From: Gammaproteobacteria bacterium
GTDB taxonomy: Bacteria; Pseudomonadota; Gammaproteobacteria; Xanthomonadales; Wenzhouxiangellaceae
DNA length: 8,961 nucleotides
NCBI GenBank assembly: GCA_003561495.1
Contig: PWWM01000036.1
Coordinates: 1 to 8,961, forward strand
Direction of reading: 5' to 3'
Shown: piece by piece, positions 1-7,764 of the stretch
How positions within the stretch are numbered: position 1 is the first letter of the stretch
Layout of the letters: each line of letters opens with the position of its first letter
Notes under the pieces: generated by a model
The model's input: only the letters and a program-made list of their open reading frames with translations
Told to the model about the DNA's origin: nothing
The model's database searches: none
Position numbers and translations under genes: made by a program

Positions 1-2853
1 ACTTCCAGCCGTGACGAATCTGAGGGGATGGCTTCGGGCGTGGCCGTGGCGCGAGAGGGGTCAGCCTGGGCGCTGGCCATCGATGAACTCGATCTGGATG
101 CGCTGCACGGCTTGCTCGCCGAACCACTGGCCTGGGTGCCCTTCATGCCGTCGCGCCTGGCCGGTCGAATCAGCAACCTGGAAGCTGGCTGGCTGAGTGG
201 AGCGGGGTTGTATCAATTGCAGGGACAGGTCGATGGGCTGGGTATTGCCTTGCCGGATCCGCTACCCACCGTCGACGGTCTTGACATCGAACTGGCGCTG
301 GCCGGAGATCGGGCCCTGCTCCGACCGGATGGGCAACCACGGGTCGACTGGCCGGCGCTGCTGCGAGAGACCGTGTCGCTGGATTCTATTGGCGGCGAGG
401 TGCTGTTGTCACCCTCGGCCATCGAGCTTCAGGGGGTAGAGATCGAAAATGATTTCACCCATGGAATTGCCGATGGTTGGATTTATCTTGGCGCCGAACG
501 GCCCTTCCTGGATTTCACCATCGATGCCCGGCGGGTCAGCCGGATCGATCCAAGACCCTATCTTCCGCCGCGCTACATTCCGGAAAATGCCATGCAATGG
601 CTGGACGATTCCCTCCATTGGGTCGAGCAGGGTCAGGGCGTGGTCGTATTCCACATGCGTGCCGGCAAGATGGCCCGGGAGATCGAGGATGGCGACTTTC
701 AGGCTGAAATCGATTTTTCCGGCGCCACCATCGATTACTGGCCGGATTGGCCGGTAGCCCGCGAACTGAGCGGTCACGCCGAATTTGTCGGATCCTCGCT
801 CAGTGCCCGGGTTGACTCGGGACGAATGGGCAATGTGCCGGTCAGCGCGCCGAGACTCGAGATCGCCGAGCTGACCGAGCCGGAGATGATCATTGAGGTG
901 GAAGCCGATGCAGTCGAGTCCGAAGCGATCGCCGGCTTGCTGGGCGCCATTCCCGAAGCGGACTGGGAGGCGATACTCGATCCCATGCAGTGGTCCGGAC
1001 CGGCCTCGGTCAGCACCCGATTGAACCTGCCGTTTCGCAACATGGAGGACTGGTGGATTGAGGGTCAGGCTCGACTGGAGCACAGTCAGCTACGGCTGCC
1101 GGCCATTCCGCTCGAGTTTCGCGAGATGAGCGGGCAGGTGGATTTTGATCGGGAAGGCATTGGCCCGGCCGAGTTGCGGGTGGGTGATCGCGATGATCCC
1201 GATCGGTTCACGATCACGGCCTCGCTCGCCCAACCCGGCTGGCTGACAGTCGAGGCTCAGACCAATCCCGCCCGATTGTTCCCGGAAGACTCACCGCTGT
1301 CGATCACGAAGGCATTTCTGGATGGTCGATCGGCATTCAGTTTCGATCTGCGCGCCGATGAACAGGGCCGATTGCGCCAGCAGTTGGAAAGTCAGCTTGA
1401 GGGGCTGTCAATGAACCTGCCGGCGCCTCTCAAGAAGGATCACGACGAGGCCTGGCCCATTCATGTGGTTTTTCGCACCGATCCCGGGCAAAGCGATCTC
1501 GAGCTTCATATCGACCCCTTGCTGGACCTGCGAGCCACCGAAGCTGACGATGGTTGGCGGATTGCGGCCGGTTTCAACCGGGATCATGGCGAGTTGCCCG
1601 AGGAACCCGGCATGCTGGTTCAGGGCCGGATCGATGCCCTGGCGCTGGGCGAGTGGTTCGAAGTGCTGCAGACTGCAGATGGCGCCGGGGAGGGTTTCGA
1701 GTTGCCCCTCCACGGCAACATCGAGCTCGGTCTGCTGGAGATCTTCGGACTGAAATTGCCGCACCTGGATGTGGACATCGAGCGGAGAAGTTCGACCTGG
1801 ACCTTCGCGCTCAATGGCGAAAGCATCGAGGGGCAGGTGACCGTGCCCGTTCCCCTGGATTCGGGCCGGGTGCTGGTGGCCGATCTGTCGCGCCTGCACC
1901 TGCAGCCGGTCGAGCCGCCGGACGATGACCCGGATTTCGATCTCCAGCCGCTGCCACCGCAGACCTCTGGCCAGAGCCCACGCAATCGTCCGCCCCTGCA
2001 TTTGCTGATCGAGGACTTGCGCTGGGGCGATCTTGACCTGGGCCGTGCCCGACTGGAGTCCCATGCCGTGGCCGAAGGCATGGAAATCGAATACGTGGAT
2101 GTTTCCGGGCCGGATTTGCGCCTGACCGGCAGCGGTCGCTGGATCGAGCGCGAGGATCGGATTCACAGCGAATTTCAGGGACGGCTGATGACCGATTCGC
2201 TGAGCGATCTGCTGGAGTCGGCCGGTTATGAATCCGGCATCGAAGCCAGCCGCGCCCAGATCGATGCCGAGCTGCGTTGGCCGGGTGCGCCCCAGGATTT
2301 CGCCCTGCGGCGACTCAGCGGCGCGTTCGACCTGCAGATGACCGATGGCTCCATCCCCGAGGCTCGCCCCGGCGCCGGACGTTTGCTGGGACTGGCCAGT
2401 TTCCAGGCCATCCCGAGACGCCTGATGCTGGATTTTCGCGATGTGTTCGGGGCCGGGCTGAAATTCGACAGTATCGAAGGGCGTTTTGATCTCGCGGCCG
2501 GTTTTGCCCGAACCGATGGCCTGGTCATCGAGTCAACGGCCGCAGTGATCACGATTACCGGTGATACCGACATGGCCGCCCGCCGCTACGATCAGTTGAT
2601 CGTGGTCGAGCCCGGTCTGGGTGCGACGCTGCCCCTGATCGGTATTGTCGCCGGCGGACCGGCGGGCGCGGCCGCCGGGCTGGTGTTGCGCCAGCTCTTC
2701 GACCGTCCCCTGCGCGGCCTGGCCGAGGCCCGTTACTCGGTCACCGGCAGCTGGGACGATCCCAAGATCGAGCTGATCGAGGCCCGGGTTGAAGCCGAGG
2801 ACGGTGAGGAAGAAGTCATCGATCCGCGCACCGATGGTCCGGATGATGATTGA
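1..2853 (+). CDS. yhdP: YhdP family AsmA-like envelope protein, C-terminal part (5' truncated)
   Basis: The reading frame is open from base 1 and stops with TGA at 2851-2853, giving about 950 residues. E. coli YhdP is about 1270 residues, so roughly the first 300, including the N-terminal membrane anchor, lie upstream; the ATG at 28 is internal. What is visible is mostly alternating beta-strand-like sequence typical of AsmA/TamB-type lipid-transfer proteins. The C-terminal part is diagnostic: a domain with DLRWGDLDLG and SGRWIE (about 2015-2150), then a glycine/alanine-rich hydrophobic stretch (VVEPGLGATLPLIGIVAGGP, about 2600-2700), then YSVTGSWDDPKIELI (about 2730-2780), as in YhdP. In E. 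coli YhdP acts with TamB and YdbH in moving phospholipids from inner to outer membrane. The protein ends in a strongly acidic tail (EAEDGEEE...DGPDDD). tldD follows 83 bp downstream on the same strand, a neighbourhood also seen in E. coli. Family assignment is firm; the molecular role is inferred from the family. Confidence 0.9.
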   Translation, partial: TSSRDESEGMASGVAVAREGSAWALAIDELDLDALHGLLAEPLAWVPFMPSRLAGRISNLEAGWLSGAGLYQLQGQVDGLGIALPDPLPTVDGLDIELALAGDRALLRPDGQPRVDWPALLRETVSLDSIGGEVLLSPSAIELQGVEIENDFTHGIADGWIYLGAERPFLDFTIDARRVSRIDPRPYLPPRYIPENAMQWLDDSLHWVEQGQGVVVFHMRAGKMAREIEDGDFQAEIDFSGATIDYWPDWPVARELSGHAEFVGSSLSARVDSGRMGNVPVSAPRLEIAELTEPEMIIEVEADAVESEAIAGLLGAIPEADWEAILDPMQWSGPASVSTRLNLPFRNMEDWWIEGQARLEHSQLRLPAIPLEFREMSGQVDFDREGIGPAELRVGDRDDPDRFTITASLAQPGWLTVEAQTNPARLFPEDSPLSITKAFLDGRSAFSFDLRADEQGRLRQQLESQLEGLSMNLPAPLKKDHDEAWPIHVVFRTDPGQSDLELHIDPLLDLRATEADDGWRIAAGFNRDHGELPEEPGMLVQGRIDALALGEWFEVLQTADGAGEGFELPLHGNIELGLLEIFGLKLPHLDVDIERRSSTWTFALNGESIEGQVTVPVPLDSGRVLVADLSRLHLQPVEPPDDDPDFDLQPLPPQTSGQSPRNRPPLHLLIEDLRWGDLDLGRARLESHAVAEGMEIEYVDVSGPDLRLTGSGRWIEREDRIHSEFQGRLMTDSLSDLLESAGYESGIEASRAQIDAELRWPGAPQDFALRRLSGAFDLQMTDGSIPEARPGAGRLLGLASFQAIPRRLMLDFRDVFGAGLKFDSIEGRFDLAAGFARTDGLVIESTAAVITITGDTDMAARRYDQLIVVEPGLGATLPLIGIVAGGPAGAAAGLVLRQLFDRPLRGLAEARYSVTGSWDDPKIELIEARVEAEDGEEEVIDPRTDGPDDD

Positions 2854-2918
2854 ATCGCAGCCCGGTCGACCGAATATCTGCTTCTGACCGCACAAGCTTT
2901 GGCATCCCATTTTTCTCC

Positions 2919-2924
2919 AAGGAG
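2919..2924 (+). promoter_or_regulatory. Ribosome binding site for tldD
   Basis: AAGGAG lies 12 bases before the ATG at 2937, slightly longer than ideal; a second AGGA at 2931-2934 is too close to be the main site. Its position supports ATG 2937 over the TTG at 2850 that overlaps the yhdP stop. Confidence 0.6.
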
Positions 2925-2936
2925 CTGACCAGGAAC

Positions 2937-4367
2937 ATGTTTGAACTCGCGCGTGCACAACTGCTGGAACCTTCCGGACTGGGACAATCGGAGCTCGAGC
3001 TGGCCATGGGCCGGCTGGCCGGAAAGGGCATCGACCTGGGTGAGCTGTATTTTCAGCGCCGTGTGCGCGAGGGCTGGATGCTCGAGGATGGCAGTGTCCG
3101 CCAAGGCAACTGGGATGTCGATCAGGGCGTCGGTGTTCGGGCCATCGCCGGGACCGGGACCGGCTTCGCCTATGCCGATTCCATCACTTTGCCGGCACTG
3201 CTCGATGCCGCCGACAGCGCCCGCGCGATCACCCGCTCCGGTCACACCGGCCAGGTGCGTATCCGGCAATCCCCGCTGGCTCGTCAGCGCTATGGCAATG
3301 AGGACCCGACCGCGCAGGGAAAAGCCGCCGACCGGGTCGAATTGCTGCGCACCATTGATGCCTACGTGCGCTCACTGGATGAGCGCGTCAGCCAGGTCAG
3401 CGTCAATCTCTCGGCCAGTCACGAAGCCATCGTGATCGCAGCCAGCGACGGCGTGCTGACCGGTGATGTGCGCCCGCTGGTCAGGCTGGATATCCGCGTG
3501 TTGATGGAAGAGGGCGAGCGTCGTGAACAGGGGTTCTCCGGCGGTGGCGGCCGCTTCGCGCTCGAGGAACTCATGGACCCTGAAAACTGGCAGGGATTTG
3601 CCAACCAGGCCGTCAGCCAGGGCGCGATCAACCTCACCGCCGAGGCCGCGCCGGCCGGTTACATGACCGTCGTGCTCGGGCCCGGCTGGCCCGGGGTGCT
3701 GCTGCACGAGGCCATCGGTCATGGTCTGGAAGGCGACTTCAATCGCAAGGGCATCTCGGCCTTTTCCAATCGCATTGGTGAGCGGGTGGCCACCGAGGAG
3801 TGCACCATTGTTGACGACGGCACGCTGGAGCGCCGCCGCGGCTCGCTCAATATCGATGACGAGGGCACACCGGCCGGCTGCACCACGCTGATCGAGAACG
3901 GTCGTCTGGTCGGCTACATGCAGGACAAGCTCAATGCCCGCCTGATGGGGGTCAAGCCCACCGGCAATGGTCGCCGCGAGTCCTTTGCCCACTTGCCCAT
4001 GCCGCGCATGACCAATACCTACATGCTGCCGGGCAAGCATGATCCGGCCGACATCATTGCCTCGGTCGATGACGGGATTTACGCGGTCAATTTCAATGGT
4101 GGACAGGTTGACATCACCTCGGGCAAGTTCGTGTTTGCCGCCTCCGAAGCCTACCGGATCAAGAACGGCAAGGTCGGCGCCGCCATCAAGGGCGCGACCC
4201 TGATCGGCAACGGACCGGATGTGCTGACCCGGGTCGGCATGGTCGGCAATGACCTCAAGCTCGACAGTGGCGTGGGCGTATGCGGCAAGGAAGGTCAGAG
4301 CGTGCCGGTCGGCGTTGGCCAGCCCACCCTGCGCATCGACGGGCTGACCGTTGGGGGGACGGCCTGA
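2937..4367 (+). CDS. tldD: Metalloprotease TldD (catalytic subunit of TldD/E)
   Basis: This encodes 476 residues; E. coli TldD has 481. TldD is the zinc-binding subunit of the cytoplasmic TldD/TldE heterodimeric protease, which in E. coli matures microcin B17 and degrades the antitoxin CcdA. The zinc motif HEAIGH is present (His257, Glu258, His262), followed by GLEGDFNRKG. The C-terminal GVCGKEGQ carries the conserved Cys (about residue 449) expected as a further zinc ligand, and the end QPTLRIDGLTVGGTA is typical. Other family blocks are DQGVGVRAI, GFAYAD, SGGGGRF, MGVKPTGNGRRES and GGQVDITSGKFVF. I chose ATG 2937 because it gives the family N-terminus (MFELARAQLL) and has a ribosome binding site; TTG at 2850 would add 29 residues with no family resemblance. 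The TGA at 4365-4367 overlaps the pmbA ATG. All key residues are present, so the enzyme looks functional. Its substrate here is unknown; no peptide precursor or toxin-antitoxin pair lies in the window. Confidence 0.96.
   Translation: MFELARAQLLEPSGLGQSELELAMGRLAGKGIDLGELYFQRRVREGWMLEDGSVRQGNWDVDQGVGVRAIAGTGTGFAYADSITLPALLDAADSARAITRSGHTGQVRIRQSPLARQRYGNEDPTAQGKAADRVELLRTIDAYVRSLDERVSQVSVNLSASHEAIVIAASDGVLTGDVRPLVRLDIRVLMEEGERREQGFSGGGGRFALEELMDPENWQGFANQAVSQGAINLTAEAAPAGYMTVVLGPGWPGVLLHEAIGHGLEGDFNRKGISAFSNRIGERVATEECTIVDDGTLERRRGSLNIDDEGTPAGCTTLIENGRLVGYMQDKLNARLMGVKPTGNGRRESFAHLPMPRMTNTYMLPGKHDPADIIASVDDGIYAVNFNGGQVDITSGKFVFAASEAYRIKNGKVGAAIKGATLIGNGPDVLTRVGMVGNDLKLDSGVGVCGKEGQSVPVGVGQPTLRIDGLTVGGTA
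4353..4359 (+). promoter_or_regulatory. Ribosome binding site for pmbA inside the end of tldD
   Basis: A GGGGGGA purine run 7 bases before ATG 4367 lies within the last codons of tldD (Val-Gly-Gly-Thr). It fits translational coupling through the TGATG junction and supports ATG 4367 over the in-frame ATG at 4280, which is buried in tldD. Confidence 0.55.
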
Positions 4368-5740
4368 TGGGTCAGGTACAGACCTCCGGCATCAACGCCA
4401 TCATCGAAGACCCCGACCGCGAGACCGAATTGCTGACCGGCATTGCCCGGCGCGTGCTCGACCGGGCCCGTCAGGGCGGCGCCGACCAGGCTGAGGTCAG
4501 TATCTCTTCAAGCCTGTCGCGCGAGGCCGGCGTGCGCCTGGGCGAAGTCGAGGTGCTCGAGGAAGCGCGCGATCGAGGCGTGCGGGTCACGGTTTATCGC
4601 AACCAGTGCTCCGGTTCGGCCTCGACCGGGGACCTGCGCCCGGATGTCATCGATGAATGTGTGGACCGCGCCCTGGCCATCGCCCGCCACACCCAGCCGG
4701 ACAAGGCCAGCGGCCTGGCCGATGCCGAGTGGATGGCGCAGGAATTTCCCGACCTGGACCTGTGGCACCCGGTGGACCTGGACATGCAGGATTTGATCGA
4801 CCGGGCCCTGTTGATCGAACAGGCCGGGCGGGATGCCGATGAGCGCATCGGCAATTCCGAAGGCGCCAGTGTCTCCACCGAGGCCGGCATCGGCGTCCAT
4901 GCCAACAGCCACGGGTTTCTCGGCGCCAGTCGCGGCACCCGCCATTCGCAAAGTTGTGTCCTGATTGCCGGCGATGACAGTGGCATGCAGCGCGACTACG
5001 ACTGGGACAGCGCCCGCCGATTCGAGGCCCTGGCCCGGCCGGAAGAGACCGGCGCCGGGGCCGCTCGTCGCGTGCTCAGGCGCTTGGGCGCCAAACGCGT
5101 GCCGACCGGACCGGCGCCGGTCCTGTTTGCACCGGAGGTTGCGCGTGGGCTGATCGGTCACCTGGTCGGCGCGGTCTCCGGCGGCAATCTGTACCGGCGG
5201 GCCAGCTTTCTGCTTGATTCGGTCGGACAGACCTTGCTGCCGGAATGGGCCTCGCTGATCGAGCAGCCGCGAATGCCCGGTGGCCCCGCTTCGGCCTGTT
5301 ATGACGGCGACGGCGTGGCCACCCGCGAGTCGGCCCTGGTGGCCGACGGCCAACTGCTGCGTTATGTTCTCGGCAACTACTCGGCCCGGCGACTGGGACT
5401 GACGACCACGGCCAATGCCGGGGGCGTGCGCAACCTGGTCCTGACCGGTCCGACTCGCCCGCCGGAGCAATTGATGGCCGACATGGGCACCGGCCTGCTG
5501 GTCACCGAGGTCATGGGGCAGGGCGTCAACCTGGTCACCGGCGATTACTCGCGCGGCGCGGCCGGGTTCTGGGTCGAGAACGGTGAAATCGCCTGGCCGG
5601 CCGAAGAAATCACCATCGCCGGCCACCTGCGCGACATGCTCGCCAACCTGCGCGGCGCCGGCAGCGACATTGACCGCCGCCGCAGCATCCAGACCGGATC
5701 CCTGCTGGTTGACCGCATGGTGGTGGCGGGGATGAGCTAG
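4367..5740 (+). CDS. pmbA: Metalloprotease subunit PmbA/TldE
   Basis: This encodes 457 residues; E. coli PmbA has 450. It is the non-zinc partner of TldD: a TldD-fold paralogue that completes the heterodimer and lacks the HExxH motif, which is also absent here. Family blocks in order are AEVSISSSLSREAGVRLGEV (near residue 42), CSGSASTGDLRPDVI (about 81), FPDLDLWHP (about 127), HANSHGFLGASRGTRHS (about 178), GHLVGAVSGGNLYRRASFLL (about 264), YSARRLGLTTTANAGGVRN (about 338) and GDYSRGAAGFWVENGEI (about 392). The last block is nearly identical to E. coli. The ATG overlaps the tldD stop by one base, so the subunits are probably translationally coupled and made in matched amounts. The gene ends at TAG 5738-5740, inside the CTAG shared with the convergent parE stop. 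In E. coli tldD and pmbA lie at separate loci, so their coupling here supports joint function. No frameshift or missing block was seen. Confidence 0.95.
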   Translation: MGQVQTSGINAIIEDPDRETELLTGIARRVLDRARQGGADQAEVSISSSLSREAGVRLGEVEVLEEARDRGVRVTVYRNQCSGSASTGDLRPDVIDECVDRALAIARHTQPDKASGLADAEWMAQEFPDLDLWHPVDLDMQDLIDRALLIEQAGRDADERIGNSEGASVSTEAGIGVHANSHGFLGASRGTRHSQSCVLIAGDDSGMQRDYDWDSARRFEALARPEETGAGAARRVLRRLGAKRVPTGPAPVLFAPEVARGLIGHLVGAVSGGNLYRRASFLLDSVGQTLLPEWASLIEQPRMPGGPASACYDGDGVATRESALVADGQLLRYVLGNYSARRLGLTTTANAGGVRNLVLTGPTRPPEQLMADMGTGLLVTEVMGQGVNLVTGDYSRGAAGFWVENGEIAWPAEEITIAGHLRDMLANLRGAGSDIDRRRSIQTGSLLVDRMVVAGMS

Positions 5741-7626
5741 AGAGCGACCTCGGCCAGGTTGCCCTTTTCTTCCAGCCAGGCGCGCCGGTCCGCGGCGCGC
5801 TTGCGGGCCAGCAGCATGTCCATCAGGGCTTCGGTGGCCTGGTCATCGTCGATGGTGAGCTGGACCAGGCGGCGGGTGTCGGGGTCGATGGTTGATTCGC
5901 GCAATTGCATGGGGTTCATTTCGCCCAGACCCTTGAAACGGGTTTCCGAGATCTTGCCCTTGATCTTTTCGGCTTCGATTCGCGCCAGCAGGCCCTTGCG
6001 TTCCTCGGCATCCAGGGCATAAAAGGTCTGCTTGCCGACATCGATCCGGTATAGCGGCGGCATCGCCACGAAAATGCGCCCGGCATCCACCAGCGGGCGA
6101 AAATGGCGCACGAACAGGGCCGAGAGCAAGGTGGCGATATGCAGGCCATCGGAGTCGGCGTCAGCCAGAATGATGATCTTGCCGTAGCGCAGTTTGTCCA
6201 TGTCGGCCGAGCCGGGATCGACGCCGATGGCGATCGCCAGGTCATGGACTTCCTGCGAACGCAGTACCTGGTCGGGTTCGGTTTCCCAGGTATTGAGAAT
6301 CTTTCCCCTCAGCGGCATGATGGCCTGGAACTCGCGGTTGCGGGCCTGCTTGGCGCTGCCGCCGGCCGAGTCGCCCTCGACCAGAAACAGTTCGGTTTCT
6401 TCCAGGTCGGTGGAGGCGCAGTCGGCCAGCTTGCCGGGCAGGGCCGGGCCGGCGGTGACCTTGCGCCGGGCCACCTTCTTCCGGGCTTTCTGGCGTTTCA
6501 GGGCGTTGTCGATGGCCAGCCGCGCAATCGCCTCGCCGTCGGCCACGTGCTTGTTCAGCCATAGCGCGAAGGCATCCTTGACCACGCCGGAGACAAAGCT
6601 GGCGGCGGCGCGGGAACTGAGCCGTTCCTTGGTCTGGCCGGAAAACTGCGGGTCGGCCAGCTTGATCGAGAGCACGAAGGTCAGCCGTTCCCAGATATCT
6701 TCGGGTGCCAGCTTCAGTCCGCGAGGCAGCAGGTTGCGAATATCGCAAAACTCGCGCACGGCCTCGATCAGGCCGTTTCGCAGGCCGTTGGTGTGGGTGC
6801 CGCCGGCCGGCGTCGGGATCAGGTTGACGTAGGATTCCTGCAACAGCTCGCCCTCGGGCACCCAGCACAGCGCCCAGGCGGCTTCCTGGTCGCCGCCGGA
6901 CAGGTCCCCGGTGAACGGGCTGGCCGGGACCGGGTCCAGGCCCTGCAGGTGTTCATTGAGGTAATCGGTCAGGCCGTCCTCGAATTGCCAGGTTTCGGTC
7001 TCGCCGTTTTGTCGGTCGTCGAGGCTGACTTTCAGGCCCGGGCACAGGATGGCCTTGGCCTTGAGCAGATGTTTCAGCCGCGGGCGCGAGAGATTGGCCG
7101 AGTCGAAGTATTTCGGATCCGGCCAGAAGTGCACGGTCGTGCCGGTATTGCGTTTGCCGACCTGGTCGATGACTTTCAGCGGCGTTTGGGTCTCGCCGTC
7201 TGCAAACGCGATCTCGTGCAACTGGCCGTCGCGCTTGATGCGACATTCCAGGCGGCTCGATAGCGCATTGACGACCGACACGCCCACGCCGTGCAGGCCA
7301 CCGGAAAACTTGTAGTTCCTGCCGGAGAACTTGCCGCCGGCATGCAGCCGGGTCAGGATCAACTCCACTCCGGGCAGCTTGTGTTCCGGGTGCGGATCCA
7401 CCGGCATGCCACGTCCGTCATCGCTGACCTCGATCGAGCCGTCCTGGTGCAAAATGACGTTGATTTCGCGGGCGTAGCCGACCAACGCCTCGTCGACGGC
7501 ATTGTCGACCACTTCGGCGACCAGGTGGTTGGGCCGGGCGGTGTCGGTATACATGCCTGGTCGGCGTTTGACCGGTTCCAGGCCTTGCAGGACCTCGATA
7601 TCGGACGCCTGGTATTGAGTGCTCAT
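5737..7626 (-). CDS. parE: DNA topoisomerase IV subunit B
   Basis: This encodes 629 residues; E. coli ParE has 630. ParE is the ATPase subunit of topoisomerase IV, which with ParC decatenates daughter chromosomes and relaxes positive supercoils. The GHKL ATPase domain shows Glu38 and Asn42 (EVVDNAVDEAL), Asp69 in DDGRGMPVD, and GGLHGVG at 109-115. The transducer domain ends in the QTKERLSSR loop (331-339, Lys333 contacting ATP). The TOPRIM domain has EGDSAGGSAKQARNR (Glu417), PLRGKILN (438-445) and DADSDG (Asp489, Asp491, Asp493) for metal binding; RFKGLGEMNPMQLRE (563-577) follows. The short length, GMYTDTARPNHL and NTWE point to ParE rather than the about 800-residue enterobacterial GyrB. 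In the quinolone-determining segment the SQE triplet (457-459) matches the E. coli wild type. The start is the first in-frame ATG; no strong Shine-Dalgarno precedes it. parC is not adjacent, since pmbA converges downstream. Confidence 0.97.
   Translation of the reverse strand: MSTQYQASDIEVLQGLEPVKRRPGMYTDTARPNHLVAEVVDNAVDEALVGYAREINVILHQDGSIEVSDDGRGMPVDPHPEHKLPGVELILTRLHAGGKFSGRNYKFSGGLHGVGVSVVNALSSRLECRIKRDGQLHEIAFADGETQTPLKVIDQVGKRNTGTTVHFWPDPKYFDSANLSRPRLKHLLKAKAILCPGLKVSLDDRQNGETETWQFEDGLTDYLNEHLQGLDPVPASPFTGDLSGGDQEAAWALCWVPEGELLQESYVNLIPTPAGGTHTNGLRNGLIEAVREFCDIRNLLPRGLKLAPEDIWERLTFVLSIKLADPQFSGQTKERLSSRAAASFVSGVVKDAFALWLNKHVADGEAIARLAIDNALKRQKARKKVARRKVTAGPALPGKLADCASTDLEETELFLVEGDSAGGSAKQARNREFQAIMPLRGKILNTWETEPDQVLRSQEVHDLAIAIGVDPGSADMDKLRYGKIIILADADSDGLHIATLLSALFVRHFRPLVDAGRIFVAMPPLYRIDVGKQTFYALDAEERKGLLARIEAEKIKGKISETRFKGLGEMNPMQLRESTIDPDTRRLVQLTIDDDQATEALMDMLLARKRAADRRAWLEEKGNLAEVAL
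5780..5800. other. GC-rich perfect hairpin inside the end of parE, 40 bp past pmbA
   Basis: GCGCGCC (5780-5786) and GGCGCGC (5794-5800) form a perfect 7-bp stem with a 7-base loop. It lies just downstream of pmbA on the + strand and in the last codons of parE (ARKRAADRRAW region). No T tract follows on either strand, so it does not meet the intrinsic-terminator pattern. It may simply reflect arginine/alanine codons in GC-rich DNA, but it is the only strong hairpin I noticed near this convergent junction. Confidence 0.35.
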
Positions 7627-7690
7627 GGCCGGCGGTGATGGAATGGAGTTGACGATTCAGTGGCAAGAATATCGCAGATTACACCCGGGG

Positions 7691-7719
7691 TTGGGCCGGA
7701 TGATCGAGGCCGGTATAGT
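7691..7719 (+). promoter_or_regulatory. Candidate sigma-70 promoter for the acyltransferase gene
   Basis: TTGGGC (7691-7696) and TATAGT (7714-7719) are separated by exactly 17 bases. The -10 box matches TATAAT at five of six positions; the -35 matches TTGACA at three. Initiation would fall near 7726, leaving a leader of about 39 bases before ATG 7765. It is read by eye, without scoring against background. Confidence 0.5.
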
Positions 7720-7728
7720 GAGTGGCAA
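7700..7728 (-). promoter_or_regulatory. Candidate promoter for parE, interleaved with the divergent one
   Basis: On the minus strand TTGCCA (7728-7723, five of six matches to TTGACA) is followed after 17 bases by GATCAT (7705-7700, four of six matches to TATAAT). Initiation would fall near 7693, giving a leader of about 66 bases to the parE ATG. The -10 is weak, so this is tentative. Its boxes alternate with those of the opposite promoter at 7691-7719. Confidence 0.3.
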
Positions 7729-7764
7729 TGAATCCCGAAAACGTGTCGAATCGCCGGTGAACCG

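Noticed and set aside
28..30. ATG at 28 as the start of the yhdP gene.
   Set aside because: The frame is open from base 1, and the in-window length is about 300 residues short of YhdP with its N-terminal anchor missing.
409..1083. A 224-codon open frame on the minus strand within yhdP, with a similar one at 1408-2166.
   Set aside because: Both mirror the yhdP frame, contain no motif I recognise and have no convincing ribosome binding site.
3372..4040. A 222-codon minus-strand frame within tldD.
   Set aside because: It covers the conserved TldD zinc-site region on the other strand and is a shadow of a strongly conserved gene.
4280..4366. An upstream in-frame ATG that would lengthen PmbA by 29 residues.
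   Set aside because: It lies inside the conserved TldD C-terminus. ATG 4367 has a ribosome binding site and gives the expected PmbA length.
4508..5626. A 372-codon open frame antisense to pmbA.
   Set aside because: It lies wholly within pmbA, which has full-length family similarity. Long antisense frames are expected in GC-rich genes with this codon bias, and the translation shows no recognisable domain.
5737..7626. GyrB as the identity of the minus-strand topoisomerase subunit.
   Set aside because: The length of 629, the ParE-type blocks (GMYTDTARPNHL, CDIRNLLPRG, NTWE) and the lack of the GyrB insertion favour ParE.
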